NCBI GenBank assembly: GCA_048158365.1
Contig: JBLLNL010000017.1
Strand: one strand, 5' to 3'
DNA length: 37,433 nucleotides
From: Azoarcus_F sp048158365
GTDB lineage: Bacteria; Pseudomonadota; Gammaproteobacteria; Burkholderiales; Rhodocyclaceae
Positions 9,211-17,984 of the stretch are shown piece after piece. The notes under the pieces are model-generated. The model was not told where the DNA came from. It did no database searches and saw only the letters and a program-made list of their open reading frames with translations. Within the stretch, counting starts at the first letter, position 1. Every line of letters starts with the position of its first letter. Position numbers and translations under genes: made by a program.

Positions 9211-10488
9211 TCAGCGTCGAATCTGACCGTCGCCGAACACGATCCATTTCTGGCTGGTCAGCCCTTCCAGCCCGACGGGTCCGCGGGCGTGGATCTTGTC
9301 GGTGGAGATGCCGATCTCCGCGCCGAGTCCGTACTCGAAACCGTCCGCGAACCGGGTCGATGCGTTGATCATCACCGACGCGGAATCGACCTCGCGCAGA
9401 AAGCGCATCGCGCGGGTGTAATGCTCGGTGACGATGGCCTCGGTGTGTCCGGAACTGTAGCGGTTGATGTGCTCGATCGCCTGATCGAGGTCCTCGACCA
9501 CCTTGATCGCGATGATGGGCGCGAGATACTCCTCGTACCAGTCCTGTTCGGTGGCGGCGGTGAGGCTCGCCGATGCGATGCCGGCATCGCGCAGTATGGC
9601 CAGCGCGGTCGGGCATGCGCGCATCTCGACCTGTTTGCGCGCGAACATCGCACCGAGCAGCGGCAGGTAGCGCTTCGCGACCGTCGCGTCGATCAGCAGC
9701 GACTCGGCGGTATTGCAGGTGCCGTAGCGCTGCGTCTTCGCGTTTTCGACGATCGGCACGACCTTGTCCGGATCCGCGTCGCGGTCGATATAGACGTGGC
9801 AGTTGCCGTCCAGATGTTTGATCACCGGTACTCGGGCCTCGCGCGAGATGCGTTCGATCAGGCTCTTGCCGCCGCGTGGAACGATCACGTCGACGAACTC
9901 GGGCATCGTGATCAGATACCCGACGGCGGCCCGGTCGGTGGTATCGACCACTTGCACCGCAGTCTCGGGCAGGCCGGCGTCGAGCAGGCCTTGCCGTACA
10001 CAGGACGCGATGGCCTGGTTGCTGTGCAGGGCTTCCTTGCCGCCGCGCAGGATCGCGGCGTTGCCGGACTTCAGGCACAGCCCGGCGGCGTCCGCGGTAA
10101 CGTTCGGGCGGGCCTCGTAGATGATGCCGATCACGCCCAGCGGCACGCGCATCCTGCCCACCTGGATGCCGGACGGGCGACGCTTCACGTCGGTGATCTC
10201 GCCGACCGGGTCGGGCAGCGACGCGATCTGTTCCAGCCCGCTCGCCATGGCCTCGATGCCGCGTGTATCCAGCGTCAGCCGGTCGAGCAGGGCCGCTTCC
10301 AGACCGGCACTGCGGGCCTCGTCCAGGTCCTGCGCATTGGCGGCCAGCAGTTCGGTCGCGCGCCGGCGGATCGCGGTCGCAATTGCGATCAGCGCGTTGT
10401 TCTTGGCTTCGGTCGATGCGGCGGCAAGCCTGCGCGATGCGCTGCGGGCCTGCTGCCCCAGTGATTGCATGGTGGTCTGAATGTCCAT
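9211..10488 (-). CDS. proA: Gamma-glutamyl phosphate reductase ProA
   Basis: ProA reduces gamma-glutamyl phosphate to glutamate-5-semialdehyde with NADPH, the second step of proline synthesis. The protein is of the aldehyde dehydrogenase fold. Recognisable motifs are GVIGIIYEARPNVTADAA, CLKSGNAAILRGGKEA, VIKHLDGNCHVYID, and the catalytic cysteine C258 in YGTCNTAESLL. The C-terminal part has HTEAIVTEHY and GLGAEIGIST. The chosen ATG (425 residues; E. coli 417) gives the usual N-terminus MDIQTTMQSLG. An in-frame ATG at 10506 would add six residues. proB is not in the window. Confidence 0.95.
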   Translation of the reverse strand: MDIQTTMQSLGQQARSASRRLAAASTEAKNNALIAIATAIRRRATELLAANAQDLDEARSAGLEAALLDRLTLDTRGIEAMASGLEQIASLPDPVGEITDVKRRPSGIQVGRMRVPLGVIGIIYEARPNVTADAAGLCLKSGNAAILRGGKEALHSNQAIASCVRQGLLDAGLPETAVQVVDTTDRAAVGYLITMPEFVDVIVPRGGKSLIERISREARVPVIKHLDGNCHVYIDRDADPDKVVPIVENAKTQRYGTCNTAESLLIDATVAKRYLPLLGAMFARKQVEMRACPTALAILRDAGIASASLTAATEQDWYEEYLAPIIAIKVVEDLDQAIEHINRYSSGHTEAIVTEHYTRAMRFLREVDSASVMINASTRFADGFEYGLGAEIGISTDKIHARGPVGLEGLTSQKWIVFGDGQIRR

Positions 10489-10525
10489 CGGTTCCGGTTC
10501 GGTCATTGAATGGGATGTTTGCCCT

Positions 10526-10531
10526 ATTGTA
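10526..10531 (-). promoter_or_regulatory. Candidate -10 box for proA
   Basis: TACAAT on the minus strand lies 37 bases before the chosen proA ATG, inside the 216-base gap after holA. The sequence at -35 (GTGCCG at 17 bases) matches poorly. The gap also holds an 8-bp GC hairpin (10575-10582 with 10592-10599) lacking a T run. Confidence 0.35.
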
Positions 10532-10704
10532 GTTCGGCCGGATCGCATCGGCACCGCGTCACCGCAACATCGGGGCCGGGCGAACGGATCACGCCCGGCA
10601 GAGCCGATCTTCTCGCTGGCGCCCCACGCGTCGGCTGGCGTTTCTCCAGGGGGGGCGGCTCGGGGGCGGCTGATCGATGGTGCCCGGCGACACCGACCGG
10701 TCGT

Positions 10705-11712
10705 TCAGTGGCGCGCGATGCGCAGTGCGAGCATCAGAAACTCGTCCCAGATGTCGCCCTCGACCAGGCCCTTGATGATCCGGTCGATCTTTGCCGCATG
10801 CAGCAGCGCGGCCCGCAGCGCGGGGGTTTGCAGCCGGGGCAGCGCACGCTGCAAGGCCTGCTTGCGCTTATCGTCGAAGATGCGCTCCGACCTGAACATC
10901 GCCGCGAGCGACTGGCCCGCGTCCTGGCCGCCACGAAACGCCGTCAGCGTGCGGATCTCGTTGACCAGCGCCCACAGCACCAACGGCGGGGCCACACCTT
11001 CTGCCCGGAGGCCCTCGATGAGGCGGGTGCACCGTGCCGGGTCGCCCTCGAGCACGGCCTGGCGAAGCTTGTCGATATCGTAGCGGGCGACGTTGAGCAC
11101 TGCGGCTTCGACATCCTGCAGCGTCAAGGCGCCCTCGGGATGAAGAAGGCCGAGCTTCAGGATCTCCTGGTGCGCGGCGAGCAGATTGCCTTCGACATGT
11201 TCGGCGATGAACTGCAGCGCGTCGGCCGAGGCGGATTGCTTCTGCCGCGCCAGACGTTGCGCGATCCAGTCAGGCAGGCGTTCGCGTTCCGGTGCGTTGA
11301 GTTCGATGCTGACCCCGGCGTCGGACAGCACGCGAAACCAGGCGCTCTTGCGGGTTTGCCAGTCGAGCTCGGGCAGCGTGATCACGGTCAGCGTATCGCT
11401 GTCCTGTCTGGCGGCATGGCGCTGCAGTGCATCGCCGCCGTCGCGACCCGGCTTGCCGGTGGGGATGCGCAGATCGATGATCTTGCGTCCGCCGAACAGC
11501 GACAGATTGCCGGCGGACAGCGTCAGTGCGTCCCATTTGAAACCCTGGCCGACGACGAGGGTTTCACGCTCGTCGAATCCCTGACCACGCGCGGCGGCAC
11601 GGATCGCGTCGGCCGCCTCGAGCACCAGCAAGGGTTCATTGCCGTGCAGCACGTAGAGTGCCGCGAGCGGCTTGTGCAGGTGGGATGCGAGCTGCTCGGG
11701 ACGAAGATTCAC
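10705..11712 (-). CDS. holA: DNA polymerase III delta subunit HolA
   Basis: HolA is the delta subunit of the clamp loader and opens the beta sliding clamp at primed DNA. The 335-residue protein (E. coli 343) shows the family pattern: MNLRPEQLASHL, then YVLHGNEPLLVLEAADAIR, then the beta-binding region around SLFGGRKIIDLRIP near residues 70-85. C-terminal features include EGNLLAAHQEILKL and LWALVNEIRTL. Its start overlaps the lptE stop by four bases, indicating translational coupling. Order leuS-lptE-holA is the same as in E. coli. Confidence 0.94.
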   Translation of the reverse strand: MNLRPEQLASHLHKPLAALYVLHGNEPLLVLEAADAIRAAARGQGFDERETLVVGQGFKWDALTLSAGNLSLFGGRKIIDLRIPTGKPGRDGGDALQRHAARQDSDTLTVITLPELDWQTRKSAWFRVLSDAGVSIELNAPERERLPDWIAQRLARQKQSASADALQFIAEHVEGNLLAAHQEILKLGLLHPEGALTLQDVEAAVLNVARYDIDKLRQAVLEGDPARCTRLIEGLRAEGVAPPLVLWALVNEIRTLTAFRGGQDAGQSLAAMFRSERIFDDKRKQALQRALPRLQTPALRAALLHAAKIDRIIKGLVEGDIWDEFLMLALRIARH

Positions 11713-12209
11713 GGCCCGATTGCGGCGAGGCGGCGCATCAACTGCTGAAGCAGGTCGTTCTCCATGTCACGCCACAGCAGCGCCTCCTCCTGCTCCTTGG
11801 CGATGACCTGCGAGTCGTCGAAGGTATAGTCGCGTCGCGCCGAGATCGTCGTGGCCGGTATCAGCGCCGTGCCGGCCCGATCGATCACGCGGAAGGTCAG
11901 GGCCTGGTTGAGCTGAAACTCGCTCACCTTGCCGGCCGACGACAGGGACAGGATGTCCTGGGTGCGGCGATTGCGCAGGATCTCGACGCGCGCGTCGGCC
12001 GCTGCGGCATCCTCGATCGCGACCGTCGTGCCGCTGGTGGCGATGCGTCGACGTACCGCCGCGCCGAACTCGGTGTTGGGGTCCGCGCCGACATGGATGG
12101 TTTCGAACGGCAGTGGCTGCGGGCCGCGCAGCTTGAAACCGCAACCGCTGATCAGCGACGTGGCGACCAGGGAGGCGAGGATCAGGACCAGGAATCTGCC
12201 GCGTGACAT
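11709..12209 (-). CDS. lptE: LPS-assembly lipoprotein LptE
   Basis: LptE is the outer-membrane lipoprotein that plugs the LptD barrel and helps deliver lipopolysaccharide to the cell surface. The 166-residue protein has a lipoprotein signal with lipobox LISGC, lipidation expected at C23, followed by the typical GFKLRGPQPLPFETIHV. The rest shows the family's weakly conserved strands and helices, including a region around LRNRRTQDILSL. AGGA lies eight bases before the ATG and overlaps the end of leuS. It sits between leuS and holA, which strongly supports the assignment. Confidence 0.93.
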   Translation of the reverse strand: MSRGRFLVLILASLVATSLISGCGFKLRGPQPLPFETIHVGADPNTEFGAAVRRRIATSGTTVAIEDAAAADARVEILRNRRTQDILSLSSAGKVSEFQLNQALTFRVIDRAGTALIPATTISARRDYTFDDSQVIAKEQEEALLWRDMENDLLQQLMRRLAAIGP

Positions 12210-12220
12210 GGGGGGTGTCC

Positions 12221-14842
12221 TCAGACGACGATGTTGACCAGGCGCCCTGGCACGACGATGACCTTGCGCGGTGGTTTGCCCTCGGTGAACCGCTGGGTTG
12301 CGTCCGCCGCGATTGCGGTGGCCTCGATCTCCGCGGTCGCGGCCTCGGCCGCCACCTTGATGCTTCCGCGCAGCTTGCCGTTGATTTGCAGCATCAGTTC
12401 GATTTCGTCCCGGCGCAGCGCGTCCTCCGACGGTTCGGGCCAGGCAGCGGACAGGATGTCATGGTCGAAACCGCACTCCTGCCACAGCGCGTGGGTCAGA
12501 TGCGGCGCGATCGGAGACAGCAGGCGCAGCAGGATGGACAGGCCTTCCTCGGCGAGTTCGGCATGCGCGCAGGCGTGGTCGCGGGGCGCCTTCTCCAGCG
12601 CATTGAGAATCTTCATCGCGGCCGAAGCCACGGTGTTGAACTGGTGCTTGCCGAAGTCGTAGTTGGCCTGCTTGAGATGGACGTGGATCTCGCGGCGTAC
12701 GTCTGCCAGGGCGGCCGGCAGCTCGGACCTGCCCAATGTACGCTCGCGTGGCAGGCGGGGGCGGGTCTCGGCGCAGTAGGTGGCGCCGTAGTTCCATACC
12801 CTGCGAAGGAATCGGAACGCGCCTTCCACGCCGGAGTCGGACCATTCGAGTTGCTGGTCGGGGGGGGAGGCGAAGATGATGAACAGGCGGGCGGTATCGG
12901 CGCCGTATGCGTCGACCAGCGCCTGCGGGTCGACGCCGTTGTTCTTGGACTTGGCCATCTTCTCGATGCCGCCGATGACCACCGGGTGGCCGTCGGCGAT
13001 GAGGCGGGCCCCGACGATGCGGCCTTTCTCGTCGCGCTCGACGGCCACCTCGGACGGGTTGATCCACTGCTTCTTGCCGTCACCGAGATCGCGGTAATAG
13101 GTCTCGGCCACCACCATTCCCTGGGTCAGCAGGTTGGTGAAGGGTTCGGAGGTTTCGACCAGGCCGCAGTCGCGCATTGCACGGGTGAAGAAGCGTGAAT
13201 AGAGCAGATGCAGGATCGCATGCTCGATACCGCCGATGTACTGGTCGACCGGGGCCCAGTAGTTGACCCGTTGGTCGACCATCGCAGCGTCGTTGTCGCT
13301 GCAGGCGTAGCGCAGGAAATACCAGGACGACTCGACGAAGGTGTCCATCGTGTCGGTCTCGCGTCGCGCGGTCTTGCCGCAGCGGGGGCAGCTGCACTCG
13401 TAGAACTCGGGCATCTTCGCCAGGGGCGAACCGCGACCGGTGACCTCGACGTTCTCCGGCAGCACGACCGGCAACTGGTCGTCCGGCACCGGCACGTCGC
13501 CGCAGGCGTCGCAATGGATCATCGGGATCGGACAACCCCAGTAGCGCTGGCGGGAAATGCCCCAGTCGCGCAGCCGATACTGCGTGCGTTTGAGGCCAAG
13601 CCCACGCGCCTGAAGGTCGGCACCGATCGCATCGACCGCATCCTGGAAATGCAGGCCGTCGTACTGGCCGGAATTGACCAACCGGCCTTGTTCGGCATAG
13701 GCCTCCTGCCACGGCGCACGCGTGTCCTCGTAGGCGTCACGGGTGGAGCGCACCACCATCCTGATAGGCAAGCCGTACTTCGTGGCAAACGCGAAGTCAC
13801 GTTCATCGTGGGCCGGCACCGCCATCACCGCGCCCTCGCCGTAGCCCATCAGCACGTAGTTGGCGACCCACACCGGCATGAATTCGCCGGACAGTGGATG
13901 GACGACACGCAGCCGGGTCGGCATGCCCTTCTTCTCCATCGTCGCGAGGTCGACTTCGGACACGCCGCCGTGTTTGCATTCGTCGATGAAGGCCGCCAGT
14001 TCCGGGTCGCCGTTCGCGGCCAGGGTCGCCAGTGGGTGCTCGGGTGCGACCGCCACGTAGGTCGCGCCCATCAGCGTGTCGGCGCGCGTAGTGAAGACCT
14101 TGAGAATGCCGGGCTGGCCGATCGTGGACAGATCGTAGGGGAAATGGATCTCCACCCCCTCCGAGCGACCGATCCAGTTCCGTTGCATGGTCTTGACCTG
14201 CTCGGGCCAGTTCGGCATGCCGTCGAGCGCGTCGAGCAGCTCGTCAGCATAGGCGGTGATCTTCATGTAGTACATCGGGATCTCGCGCTTTTCCACCAGC
14301 GCGCCGCTGCGCCAGCCGCGTCCGTCTATCACCTGCTCGTTCGCGAGCACGGTCTGGTCCACCGGGTCCCAGTTCACCGTGCCGAGTTTCTTGTAGATCA
14401 GTCCCTTCTCATAGAGCCGCGTGAACAACCACTGTTCCCAGCGGTAGTACTGCGGTGTGCAGGTCGCCAACTCACGCGACCAGTCGATCGCGAAGCCGAG
14501 GCGCTTCAACTGCCCCTTCATGTAATCGATATTGGCGTAGGTCCACTTCGCCGGCGGCACGTTGTTCTGGATCGCCGCGTTCTCGGCCGGCATGCCGAAC
14601 GCGTCCCAGCCCATGGGCTGGAGCACGTTGAAACCGCGCATGCGGTAGTAGCGCGCCAGCACGTCGCCGATCGTGTAGTTGCGCACATGGCCCATGTGCA
14701 GCTTGCCCGAAGGGTACGGGAACATGCTCAGGCAGTAGTACTTGGGCCGGGAGCGGTCCTCGGTGGCGGTGAACGCCCCGGTGTCGTTCCAGTGCTGCTG
14801 GGCGGCGGATTCGATCTCGGCGGGGCTGTATTTTTCCTGCAT
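12221..14842 (-). CDS. leuS: Leucyl-tRNA synthetase
   Basis: LeuRS charges tRNA-Leu and edits mischarged products. The 873-residue product (E. coli 860) begins MQEKYSPAEIESAAQQHW. It has the HIGH box as PSGKLHMGHVRNYTIGD near residues 44-60, the CP1 editing domain in the middle, a zinc-type CSCPRCGK insert near residues 480-490, and the C-terminal anticodon and tail domains. The second signature is K628-M-A-K-S632, where most LeuRS proteins have KMSKS. A longer open frame extends to 15076, but conservation starts at the chosen ATG and a perfect -10 box lies in that extension. It heads the leuS-lptE-holA operon. Confidence 0.97.
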   Translation of the reverse strand: MQEKYSPAEIESAAQQHWNDTGAFTATEDRSRPKYYCLSMFPYPSGKLHMGHVRNYTIGDVLARYYRMRGFNVLQPMGWDAFGMPAENAAIQNNVPPAKWTYANIDYMKGQLKRLGFAIDWSRELATCTPQYYRWEQWLFTRLYEKGLIYKKLGTVNWDPVDQTVLANEQVIDGRGWRSGALVEKREIPMYYMKITAYADELLDALDGMPNWPEQVKTMQRNWIGRSEGVEIHFPYDLSTIGQPGILKVFTTRADTLMGATYVAVAPEHPLATLAANGDPELAAFIDECKHGGVSEVDLATMEKKGMPTRLRVVHPLSGEFMPVWVANYVLMGYGEGAVMAVPAHDERDFAFATKYGLPIRMVVRSTRDAYEDTRAPWQEAYAEQGRLVNSGQYDGLHFQDAVDAIGADLQARGLGLKRTQYRLRDWGISRQRYWGCPIPMIHCDACGDVPVPDDQLPVVLPENVEVTGRGSPLAKMPEFYECSCPRCGKTARRETDTMDTFVESSWYFLRYACSDNDAAMVDQRVNYWAPVDQYIGGIEHAILHLLYSRFFTRAMRDCGLVETSEPFTNLLTQGMVVAETYYRDLGDGKKQWINPSEVAVERDEKGRIVGARLIADGHPVVIGGIEKMAKSKNNGVDPQALVDAYGADTARLFIIFASPPDQQLEWSDSGVEGAFRFLRRVWNYGATYCAETRPRLPRERTLGRSELPAALADVRREIHVHLKQANYDFGKHQFNTVASAAMKILNALEKAPRDHACAHAELAEEGLSILLRLLSPIAPHLTHALWQECGFDHDILSAAWPEPSEDALRRDEIELMLQINGKLRGSIKVAAEAATAEIEATAIAADATQRFTEGKPPRKVIVVPGRLVNIVV

Positions 14843-14878
14843 GGTGGGTGTTCGGGCTGGGGGCGTGATAAACGGCGG

Positions 14879-14906
14879 ATTATACCGTGAAGCACCGCCG
14901 TGCCGA
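14879..14906 (-). promoter_or_regulatory. Probable sigma-70 promoter of leuS-lptE-holA
   Basis: On the minus strand TCGGCA (14901-14906, four of six matches) is followed after 16 bases by a perfect TATAAT (14879-14884). This lies 36 bases before the leuS ATG. Confidence 0.55.
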
Positions 14907-14940
14907 CGGGTACGCGCGCAGCGGTGTTCGAAAGCCGCAG

Positions 14941-14977
14941 CAAAAAAATCGGGCATCCGCATGCGCTGGATGCCCGA
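14941..14977 (-). terminator. Terminator of the 108-residue gene
   Basis: A perfect 10-bp stem (14949-14958 with 14968-14977) with a nine-base loop is followed on the minus strand by T7. It lies 43 bases past the stop of the upstream small gene and separates it from leuS. Confidence 0.88.
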
Positions 14978-15020
14978 ATCTCGCTGGAAGGCGCTAGCAG
15001 GCTGTCGTGCCGTCCGGCGG

Positions 15021-15347
15021 TCAGGTCGCGTGGCGATCCGGGCCGTGGTTGCGCTGCCAGGCGGAAGACATCGCAATGCAGATGTCTTCGATCGCGTTCA
15101 TCGGCAGGCGCCACAGTCGATTCTGGCTACGCAGGAAGGGCGTGACGTCGGGTTCGCACAGCGTGCGTTCTTCCTTGGCCAGCAATTCCCGGAAAGTGTG
15201 CATGGCTTCGCCCCAGTACTCGGCATTGCCCACCCAGCCGGTCTTGTCGGTGGATTCACGCACAGCCTTGCGCCACAATACTCTGGCCCGTTCGGTCGAT
15301 ACCCCGGCCTTGCGGGCGTACCACGGAAGAAGTTTCGGGGTTTTCAT
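15021..15347 (-). CDS. Uncharacterised 108-residue protein
   Basis: The function is not recognised. The protein starts MKTPKLLPWYARKAGVS and is basic and soluble. It has no signal peptide, membrane segment or cysteine cluster (two scattered cysteines). It is tryptophan-rich for its size, with five Trp. The N-terminal segment could be a short helix-turn-helix, but this is speculation. Support for a real gene is good: GGAGAG lies eight bases before the ATG, a textbook terminator follows the stop, and there is no competing frame. Upstream is an unusually AT-rich region. The gene is divergent from uvrD and separated from leuS by its own terminator, so it is probably a single-gene transcript. Confidence 0.75.
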   Translation of the reverse strand: MKTPKLLPWYARKAGVSTERARVLWRKAVRESTDKTGWVGNAEYWGEAMHTFRELLAKEERTLCEPDVTPFLRSQNRLWRLPMNAIEDICIAMSSAWQRNHGPDRHAT

Positions 15348-15685
15348 GATTTACTCTCCATTCGGCCCGGTCAGGGCTTGATCAGGCATTCCCGGCCTTG
15401 TGAGTGGGAACGTCTGTTACGGCAATGTTATGATGCATTGCAGTAAGTTTTGGTGTTTCGGACTATACCGTTCTTGCTGGGATTTCACTTGATTCGAGTC
15501 ATTTAACTGCAAATAAGTTCCCGGATTTGATGCAGTGCACAATTTCAAATTAACCGATTGGTCGGACAACATCAAGGGCGGTGTCGTGTCGGTGCAACGC
15601 GGCTTGCCGCGTGTGAAAGACTGCGGTTCGGTCGGTCGGCGCTTGCCGAGGCGGTAGAATCCCGACTCGAACCCAGGATTCCTCG
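15348..15685. other. 338-base intergenic region with an AT-rich core
   Basis: No gene is supported between the 108-residue gene and uvrD. The segment from about 15420 to 15560 is much richer in A and T than the rest of the window. It carries two near-identical 12-base words, TGATGCATTGCA (15431-15442) and TGATGCAGTGCA (15528-15539). A related pair, TGCAGTAAGTT and TGCAAATAAGTT, lies between them. Both flanking genes are transcribed away from it, so it should hold their promoters. The clearest box is TAGAAT at 15655-15660, before uvrD. Confidence 0.5.
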
Positions 15686-17899
15686 ATGTCAGATCTGCTC
15701 GTAAACCTCAATAACGAACAACTCCAGGCTGTCACGCTTCCACCCCAGCATGCGCTGATCCTCGCCGGAGCAGGATCAGGCAAGACGCGCGTTCTGACCA
15801 CGCGCATCGCGTGGCTGGTGCAGACCGGACAGGTCGATCCGCAGGGCGTGCTGGCGGTGACCTTCACGAATAAGGCGGCCAAGGAAATGCTCGCGCGCCT
15901 GTCGGCCATGTTGCCCCTGTCGTTCGGGCGTTCGGCGCGCGGCCTATGGGTCGGCACCTTCCACGGACTGTGTAACCGTTTGTTGCGTGCCCATCACCGC
16001 GACGCCGGTCTGGCCCAGTTGTTCCAGATTCTCGACTCGGCCGATCAACTCGCAGCGATAAAACGTCTGCTCAAGGCCTTGAACGTCGATGACGAACGCT
16101 ATCCGCCGCGCGATCTCCAGCATTTCATAAATGCCCAGAAGGAGGCGGGCCTGCGTCCTCATGCGGTCGAAGCCTGGGATGACCATACCCGCCGCCGTGT
16201 CGAGCTCTACACCGAGTACGAAGCGCAATGCCAGCGTGAGTCGGTCGTGGATTTTGCGGAACTGCTGCTACGCACTTTCGAATTGCTCGAGCGCAACGAA
16301 CCGATCAGACGCCATTACCAGCGGCGATTCCGTCACATCCTGGTCGACGAATTCCAGGATACCAATCGACTGCAGTATCGCTGGTTGAAATTGCTGGCCG
16401 ATGACGGACGCGAGGGCGGAGCGTCGCTGTTCTGCGTCGGTGACGACGATCAGTCGATCTACCGCTTTCGCGGCGCCGAGGTCGGGAACATGCGTGACTT
16501 CGAGCGCGAGTTCGCGGTGAAGAACGTGATCCGGCTCGAGCAGAACTACCGTTCTCACGGCAACATCCTGGATGCCGCGAACGCGATCATCGTGCATAAC
16601 ACCGGGCGCCTGGGGAAGAACCTGTGGACCGAGCATGGCAGCGGCGAGGCAATTCGGGTGTTCGAAGCCTTCAGCGATGTGGACGAGGCGCGCTGGGTGG
16701 TCGAGGAGGTGCAGTCGCTGGTGCGCGACGGCATGAGCCGCTCCGACATCGCGCTGCTCTACCGTTCCAACGCACAGTCGCGCGTCCTCGAGCATCAGCT
16801 GTTTTCGGTCGGCATCGCCTACCGCGTCTATGGTGGCCTGCGCTTTTTCGAGCGTCAGGAGGTCAAGCACGCGCTGGCCTATCTGCGTCTGATCGCCAAC
16901 CCGGACGACGACACCGCGTTCAGCCGGGTGGTCAATTTTCCGACGCGCGGCATTGGCTCGCGTTCCATCGAGGCCCTGCAGGAGGCCGCGCGCACCTGGA
17001 ACACCAGCCTCTACGCCACCGTTCCGCACCTGAGCGGCAAGCCGGGCACGGTGCTGGCGCAGTTTCTGCGGCTCATCGAGGACATGCGACGCGATACGCG
17101 GCAACTGCTGCTGCCCGAACTGGTCGATCACGTGCTCGACGCATCCGGCCTGCGCAAGCATTACCGCAGCGAAAAGGAGGGTCAGGAGCGCCTGGAGAAC
17201 CTGGACGAACTGATCAACGCCGCGTCGAACTTCGTCGGGGAGGCCACTGCGGATGCGGAGGCACTGGCCGAGCCGCATGCGCTGCTGACCGACTTTCTGG
17301 CCCATGCGTCTCTGGAAGCCGGGGACCATCAGGCCGATGCCGGGGCCGAAGCCGTGCAGTTGATGACGGTGCATGCGGCCAAGGGCCTCGAGTTCGATGC
17401 GGTATTCCTGTCCGGCCTGGAGGAAGGCCTTTTCCCGCACGAGAACAGCATTCTGGAGAAGGAGGGTCTGGAGGAAGAGCGGCGCCTGATGTATGTCGCG
17501 GTCACCCGCGCGCGGGCGCGGCTCTATCTGTCGTTTGCGCAAAGCCGCATGCTGCACGGCCAGACCCGCTACAACCTGCGTTCGCGATTCCTCGAGGAGA
17601 TTCCGGAAGGGCTGACCAAGTGGCTGTCACCGCCCAGCCCGCGCCCGCGCGCGGGCGGTCAGGGGTTCGGCGCGTATTACCAGCCCAGCAGGACTGCGTC
17701 CGCGCCGGTTCGCGAGCCTTCGCGTGCGCCCGAACTCGGTGGTCTGCGAATCGGGCAGTCGGTACGCCACGCGCGCTTCGGTCAGGGCGTGATCGTGGCG
17801 TCCGAAGGCGGGGGCTCCGATGCGCGGGTACAGGTCAATTTCGGTCCGGACGGACTGAAGTGGTTGCTGCTGTCGGTGGCCAAGCTCGAGGCCTGCTGA
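15686..17899 (+). CDS. uvrD: DNA helicase II UvrD
   Basis: UvrD is a superfamily 1A 3'-5' helicase used in nucleotide excision repair, mismatch repair and removal of RecA filaments. The 737-residue protein has the Q motif (LNNEQLQAV, residues 8-16) and Walker A GAGSGKT ending at T34. Motif Ia is TFTNKAAKEM and motif II is VDEFQDTN (D221, E222). Motif III is GDDDQSIYRFRGA, motif IV LEQNYRS, motif V TVHAAKGLEFDAVF and motif VI YVAVTRARARLYL. The last 45 residues form the Tudor-like tail typical of UvrD/PcrA (VRHARFGQGVIV). This tail and the length favour UvrD over Rep. It ends beside a REP-like palindrome, convergent with parA. Confidence 0.96.
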   Translation: MSDLLVNLNNEQLQAVTLPPQHALILAGAGSGKTRVLTTRIAWLVQTGQVDPQGVLAVTFTNKAAKEMLARLSAMLPLSFGRSARGLWVGTFHGLCNRLLRAHHRDAGLAQLFQILDSADQLAAIKRLLKALNVDDERYPPRDLQHFINAQKEAGLRPHAVEAWDDHTRRRVELYTEYEAQCQRESVVDFAELLLRTFELLERNEPIRRHYQRRFRHILVDEFQDTNRLQYRWLKLLADDGREGGASLFCVGDDDQSIYRFRGAEVGNMRDFEREFAVKNVIRLEQNYRSHGNILDAANAIIVHNTGRLGKNLWTEHGSGEAIRVFEAFSDVDEARWVVEEVQSLVRDGMSRSDIALLYRSNAQSRVLEHQLFSVGIAYRVYGGLRFFERQEVKHALAYLRLIANPDDDTAFSRVVNFPTRGIGSRSIEALQEAARTWNTSLYATVPHLSGKPGTVLAQFLRLIEDMRRDTRQLLLPELVDHVLDASGLRKHYRSEKEGQERLENLDELINAASNFVGEATADAEALAEPHALLTDFLAHASLEAGDHQADAGAEAVQLMTVHAAKGLEFDAVFLSGLEEGLFPHENSILEKEGLEEERRLMYVAVTRARARLYLSFAQSRMLHGQTRYNLRSRFLEEIPEGLTKWLSPPSPRPRAGGQGFGAYYQPSRTASAPVREPSRAPELGGLRIGQSVRHARFGQGVIVASEGGGSDARVQVNFGPDGLKWLLLSVAKLEAC

Positions 17900-17920
17900 G
17901 GATCCACCGAGGGCGGACTA

Positions 17921-17965
17921 CACCCTCCCCTTCAAGGGGAGGGTCGGGGTGGGGATGGGGTAGGA
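17921..17965. repeat. REP-like palindromic element
   Basis: CCCTCCCCTT (17923-17932) and AAGGGGAGGG (17934-17943) form a perfect 10-bp inverted repeat, followed by a G-rich tail of the type GTCGGGGTGGGGATGGGG. This resembles extragenic palindromes (REP) seen in many copies in Pseudomonas, Xanthomonas and related genomes. It lies between the convergent uvrD and parA, a usual location. It may also help terminate one or both transcripts. Only one copy is present in the window. Confidence 0.7.
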
Positions 17966-17984
17966 CGGACCCCCGGCGGCGTGC

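Noticed and set aside
8645..10078. 477-codon minus-strand frame over proA and xerD
   Set aside because: It is a shifted reading of two real genes on the same strand; Arg-rich composition and no domain.
13208..14890. 560-codon open frame on the plus strand across leuS
   Set aside because: It lies antisense to a clear LeuRS; the translation is Arg/Gly/His-rich with no domain. Long antisense frames are expected at this GC content.
14843..15076. Upstream extension of leuS to 15076
   Set aside because: The added residues are not LeuRS-like, overlap the upstream gene's terminator and its 3' end, and contain the probable leuS promoter.
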